From the NCBI RefSeq assembly GCF_003574445.1, contig NZ_KZ984548.1, positions 551,395 through 615,394 on the forward strand: a DNA stretch of 64,000 bases, read 5' to 3'. The position numbers and the translations under genes are program-made. Within the stretch, counting starts at the first letter, position 1. The number at the start of each line of letters is the position of its first letter. This DNA comes from Streptomyces sp. YIM 130001 (GTDB taxonomy: Bacteria > Actinomycetota > Actinomycetes > Streptomycetales > Streptomycetaceae). The notes beneath the pieces were generated by a model, which was not told the DNA's origin, did no database searches, and worked only from the letters and a program-made list of their open reading frames with translations. Shown in pieces: positions 60,961 to 64,000 of the stretch.

Positions 60961-61511
60961 CTACTTGCCGGTAGCGAGCATGGCCTGCGCGGAGCCGGGA
61001 TCGTTCGGCGTGTAGATCTCGAGGCGGTGGTCGGGGCTGTCCGGCTGGAGCCGCACCTGATACGTGACGCTCAGTGCGCCGGCCGCCGGCCGCCGGATGC
61101 TGGATGTGCATCGCGGCGGTCGTGCAGTCGGCGACGTCGCCCCTCGCTCGGAGGGACGCGAACTCCTGGCTGCCCATGGTGAGTTCACCGATCGACGTGG
61201 CCGGCTTCGCGTCGTCCGGACAGCGTCCCGCCGTCAGCCGCAGACGACCGACATGGATCTCGTCGAGCCGGTCCCCGTTGCGGAACAGCTCACGGGTCAG
61301 CGGTGCGAGGAAGAACATCCGCGGCACCGAAGGCCGTCGCTCCGTATCGCTCGGGGCGTCGAAGGGGAGACGGCCAGCCGTGCGGGCGTGCCCGGCGACG
61401 TTCCAGGCCAGGACGTCGCCGCGCCGCGCGCCGTCCGAGTACGACCGCCGGTGTGGTCTCGGCCGACGAGTCGAGCAGGGCGAGCACCCGCACGTGCGGC
61501 TCCTCGACGGG
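60961..61511 (-). pseudogene. MmyB-like regulator remnant with two frameshifts
   Basis: Three consecutive pieces of the ligand domain of an MmyB-like XRE regulator lie in three frames: VRVLALLDSSAETTPAVVLG; GDVLAWNVAGHAR..., MFFLAPLTRELFRNGDRLDE and GELTMGSQEFASLRARGDVA; and ALSVTYQVRLQPDSPDHRLE to the end. Removing 7 bases at about 61427 (GCGGCGC) and 7 at about 61090 (GGCCGGC) would restore one frame. The N-terminal HTH domain is missing. Confidence 0.75.
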
Positions 61512-61694
61512 CGGCGCGACCAGACCTGAACGCGGCTCCTGGCGCGGCGTCGCTGCGCCGGCCGGCTGGGTGTGCGGAGGCCGGCGGGGGCCCCGAGGGG
61601 GCGGCGGACGCGGACGCCGCGCCCTACGAGCTGACGCGAACGGCGAGTTGAGCACACGGGCCGTCCGGTGCTGTCCCGTGGAGTCGCTGAGTGG

Positions 61695-62729
61695 TCAAGA
61701 ACCGCTGGTGGACGGCGAGTTGCGCTTCTCCGGAAGGAGCACCGCCCCCGCGCGTTTGGTGCGGCGCTGTATGAGGGCCGTCTCGGCGCGGGTGATGCCG
61801 GGCAGGGCGCCGAGGTCCTGGGACAGGTAGTCGTAGAGGGCGGCGGCGTCGCGGCACTGCAGCATGGCGAAGACGGCCGCCGGGCCCGTGACGGCGGCGG
61901 CGAAGGCGACCGTGGCGTGCTGCGCCAGCGCCTCGGTCACCGCGGTGAGCGCGCCGGGTGCCACGTCCAGCCACAGCAGCGCCTCGACCGGAGCGCCGAA
62001 GTGCGCGGGGTCCACGTCCACTTCGAAGTGCAGGACGCCGGTGGCCCGCAGGCGGGCGATACGGCGGCGCGTGGTGGAGGTCGACCAGCCGGTGGCGTCG
62101 GCCAGGTACCGGATGTCGGCCCGGCCGTCGCGGGCCAGTTCGCCTGCGAGGCGCGCATCGGCATCGCTCCAGCCGAGGGGGCCGCCCGCCTCGCCGGCCG
62201 CTGACTCCTCCGCCGCGCGCAACCGCGCCTGCTCGCCCGCACCGAGTGCGCTCGTACGGCCGGACCAGCCGCCGACCCCGGCGACCGGCCGCAGTACGCA
62301 ACCCGCCTGGACGTTCCGCACCCCCGGCGTCCTGGTGAGCTGCTCGAAGAACGGCCGGCCCCCGTCCCGACCGCCCACCGCCTGCCCCGGCGCGGGCGTG
62401 CGGACCATGCACACGAGGCCGCTTCCGCCCGCCAGCGGTGCGATCCACGACGTGTCGTCCCGCTGGGCCAGTACGGAGGTCAGCGCCTCCGTCGCATCGG
62501 GCGCGCAGTCGACCCGTACGAACCAGTCGGCCATACCGATCCGCGCACTGTCGACCAGGCCCGCGACCCGCACGACCAGAGCCGACCGCAGACGGTGGTA
62601 GCGGCGCGCGACCGTCCGCTCCGGTACGCCGAGGACCGCGGCGATCCGGCTGAACGGGGCGCGGCCGTCGATCTGCAAGGCGTGGACGAGACGCCGGTCC
62701 AGGTCATCAAGGGTGACGGATCGCGCCAT
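61695..62729 (-). CDS. double Lrp/AsnC-family regulator
   Basis: A 344-residue regulator made of two Lrp/AsnC units. The first HTH is LDDLDRRLVHALQIDGRAPF, then IAAVLGVPERTVARRYHRLR; the second is LAGELARDGRADIRYLADAT, then GWSTSTTRRRIARL. Each is followed by an alpha/beta effector (RAM-like) part. Known Lrp proteins respond to amino acids or small molecules. GAGGTG precedes ATG 62729. It is divergent from the DoxX-family gene, which it may regulate. Confidence 0.9.
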   Translation of the reverse strand: MARSVTLDDLDRRLVHALQIDGRAPFSRIAAVLGVPERTVARRYHRLRSALVVRVAGLVDSARIGMADWFVRVDCAPDATEALTSVLAQRDDTSWIAPLAGGSGLVCMVRTPAPGQAVGGRDGGRPFFEQLTRTPGVRNVQAGCVLRPVAGVGGWSGRTSALGAGEQARLRAAEESAAGEAGGPLGWSDADARLAGELARDGRADIRYLADATGWSTSTTRRRIARLRATGVLHFEVDVDPAHFGAPVEALLWLDVAPGALTAVTEALAQHATVAFAAAVTGPAAVFAMLQCRDAAALYDYLSQDLGALPGITRAETALIQRRTKRAGAVLLPEKRNSPSTSGS

Positions 62730-62882
62730 GATGCACCTCTTCGATGTCGGATCGCGGCATTCCCGGTGACTGTACAACGCCCGCCCGGGCCGTCGGCGGG
62801 ACGCTGAGGAGCACGGTCCGCGAAAGTCGCCGAGGGCCCGGAGCGACCGCTCCGCCCGGCCGGCCGATCAGGAGACGCACCC

Positions 62883-63371
62883 ATGGAACCGCTGATCACC
62901 CTCGTTGCTGTGACCGCCCTGCTGCTGCTCGCCGGCCGCCTCGGAGTCACCCGGCTGCACGGCCGGCCGGTGGCCGCCCTGCGCGGCGGGCTCGCGGCCA
63001 TGTTCGTCCTCACCGGCGTCGCGCACTTCGTCGGCATGCGCGAGGAACTTGTCGCGATGGTGCCGTCCGTGCTGCCCGCACCCGGGCTGCTCGTCACCCT
63101 CTCCGGGATCGCCGAACTCCTCGGCGCCGCAGGCCTGTTGTGGTCGCCGAGCGCCCGGCTCGCAGCCGGCGGACTCAGCCTGCTGCTCCTCGCCGTGTTC
63201 CCGGCCAACGTCCACCTCGCATCCGGCGGCGACGTCCCCTGGTACGACGAACTGGGCCCGCGCACCGTCACCCAGATCATCTTCCTCGCCGCCACGCTGA
63301 CCGTACTGATCAAGCACCGTCGGGCCGCGGGCGAGCCCGGTTTGTCGGCGCGGGTGCCGCTCGCCCGTTAG
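62883..63371 (+). CDS. DoxX-family membrane protein
   Basis: A 162-residue protein with four hydrophobic helices (2-20, 32-50, 65-90 with LLVTLSGIAELLGAAGLLWS, and 95-110) plus a final one near 125-142. AMFVLTGVAHFVGMREELVA matches the DoxX plan, in which a conserved glycine-histidine region lies in helix 2. Known relatives take part in redox or membrane stress functions; role here unknown. The ATG follows a poor site (ggagacgcacc). Confidence 0.82.
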   Translation: MEPLITLVAVTALLLLAGRLGVTRLHGRPVAALRGGLAAMFVLTGVAHFVGMREELVAMVPSVLPAPGLLVTLSGIAELLGAAGLLWSPSARLAAGGLSLLLLAVFPANVHLASGGDVPWYDELGPRTVTQIIFLAATLTVLIKHRRAAGEPGLSARVPLAR

Positions 63372-63485
63372 GACGTGCCGGACACCGTGCGTGCCGGACA
63401 CCGTGCGTGCCGCCGTGCAGGACTCTCCGGACAGCACACCTGGGCCGGTGCGCCTGGGCGGCACCCGTCGTCCTCGCCCGCCGGG

Positions 63486-64000
63486 TCAGCGGGTGGTGCA
63501 GGCGGAGGTGATGTACCGCCCGGCGCCCGCACGGTTCATCGCGGCCCGCTGCGCCTCCCCGCGGCTGTCGCCGTAGCCGCCGCTGTAGCGGCGCGTGGCG
63601 GAGTTGTGGACCACGGCGCCGCAGCCGTTGTTGAACGACGCGAGGATCTTGCACGTACTGCCGCTGCAGTTGTTCATCGCCGCCTGCTCGGCGGCGCTGC
63701 GGGACTTGTAGTCCCACGCCCTGCCGATGCTGCCCTCGCCGCTCACGGCGATCGCGCCGTAGTACGTCGGCGGCGGAGGCCGGTAGGTGGGCCGCGCGGG
63801 CGTCGGGCTGCGGTACGTCCGGGTGCGCGTCGGCTCCGGGTCGTCGTCGGCCTCCGACAGGTCGGGATCGGAGCGGCCGGTGTTCGTCGGCCGTGTGTAG
63901 GTGGGGCGCTCGCCGGGGGAGTACGTCGGGTCGTCGTCGATGTACGTCGGAGTCGAAGTGGATCCGCCTGCCTGGGAGTTGGAGCCTCCGGAGTCGTCCG
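63486..64000 (-). CDS. DUF4189-type C-terminus of a larger protein
   Basis: The reading frame is open to the end of the window, so the N-terminus lies outside. The visible 170 residues are a Pro/Thr/Asp-rich linker (STSTPTYIDDDPTYSPGE style, with repeated TY.P motifs) and a C-terminal DUF4189-like domain: YGAIAVSGEGSIGRAWDYKS, EQAAMNNCSGSTCKILASFN, and NGCGAVVHN. In actinobacteria this domain often ends surface parts of protein kinases or secreted proteins; which applies cannot be told from the window. Confidence 0.8.
   Translation of the reverse strand, partial: DDSGGSNSQAGGSTSTPTYIDDDPTYSPGERPTYTRPTNTGRSDPDLSEADDDPEPTRTRTYRSPTPARPTYRPPPPTYYGAIAVSGEGSIGRAWDYKSRSAAEQAAMNNCSGSTCKILASFNNGCGAVVHNSATRRYSGGYGDSRGEAQRAAMNRAGAGRYITSACTTR

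Noticed and set aside
60560..61657. N-terminal extension of the WD40 gene
   Set aside because: It joins a non-coding promoter region to the MmyB-like remnant by chance; the start at 60559 has a strong ribosome site.

Overview
The window is high-GC actinobacterial DNA and almost certainly comes from a Streptomyces or a close relative. The support is a DasR-type chitinase promoter, a Streptomyces subtilisin inhibitor (SSI) protein, a WhiJ/DUF397/anti-sigma-like trio, many GTG starts, abundant TetR, GNAT and lipoprotein genes, and a Tad pilus locus with the actinobacterial gene order. I saw no rRNA, tRNA, CRISPR array or intact prophage.

Layout. 1-2.6 kb: the end of an Nramp-like transporter, a convergent terminator and a secreted GH18 chitinase with a direct-repeat/DasR-operator promoter. 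2.67-15.3 kb: a Tad (Flp) pilus locus. In order it holds a conserved zinc-ribbon protein, CpaB, a CpaE ATPase fused to a TadE-like pseudopilin, TadE, CpaF, TadB, TadC, a histidine kinase, a LuxR-type response regulator, Flp pilin, a TadG-like protein, a lipoprotein and an OmpA-domain protein. No prepilin peptidase gene is visible in the window. 15.3-30 kb: membrane and small secreted proteins, a WhiJ-type regulatory trio, a decayed stretch with a transposase remnant and a broken lipoprotein gene, a TetR/oxidoreductase pair with a palindromic operator, an exonuclease, an SDR and acetyltransferases. 30-36.7 kb: a TPR gene coupled to a polyprenyl synthetase behind four GTATAC-type iterons, then a cluster of broken or frameshifted genes (VOC protein, lipoprotein, quinone reductase) around a SUKH-like gene. 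36.7-48.5 kb: methyltransferase, P450, sulfatase, three TetR units each with a visible operator, an MFS exporter plus FAD monooxygenase, and SSI. 48.9-56.7 kb: assorted genes, then a polymorphic-toxin operon. 57-64 kb: a PQQ-type propeller lipoprotein, a DUF4333 lipoprotein, a WD40 protein, a frameshifted MmyB-like regulator remnant, an Lrp regulator, a DoxX protein and the C-terminus of a DUF4189-containing protein.

The most notable item is the operon at 52.5-56.7 kb. A lipoprotein gene overlaps by ATGA a 559-residue protein that begins like a Flp pilin. That N-terminus carries a G/XXXXEY prepilin-processing motif and a hydrophobic helix. It is followed by a low-complexity linker, an autoprocessing Hint domain and an unrecognised C-terminal domain of about 128 residues. 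A probable immunity gene, another unknown gene and a truncated second copy of the immunity gene follow. A complete-looking Tad secretion machine lies about 40 kb away in the same window. This suggests a toxin that enters the membrane, or is exported, as a pilin. That link is inference; the domain order is what the sequence shows.

Several genes carry single-base or 7-base frame disruptions. Some may be assembly errors and others true decay.
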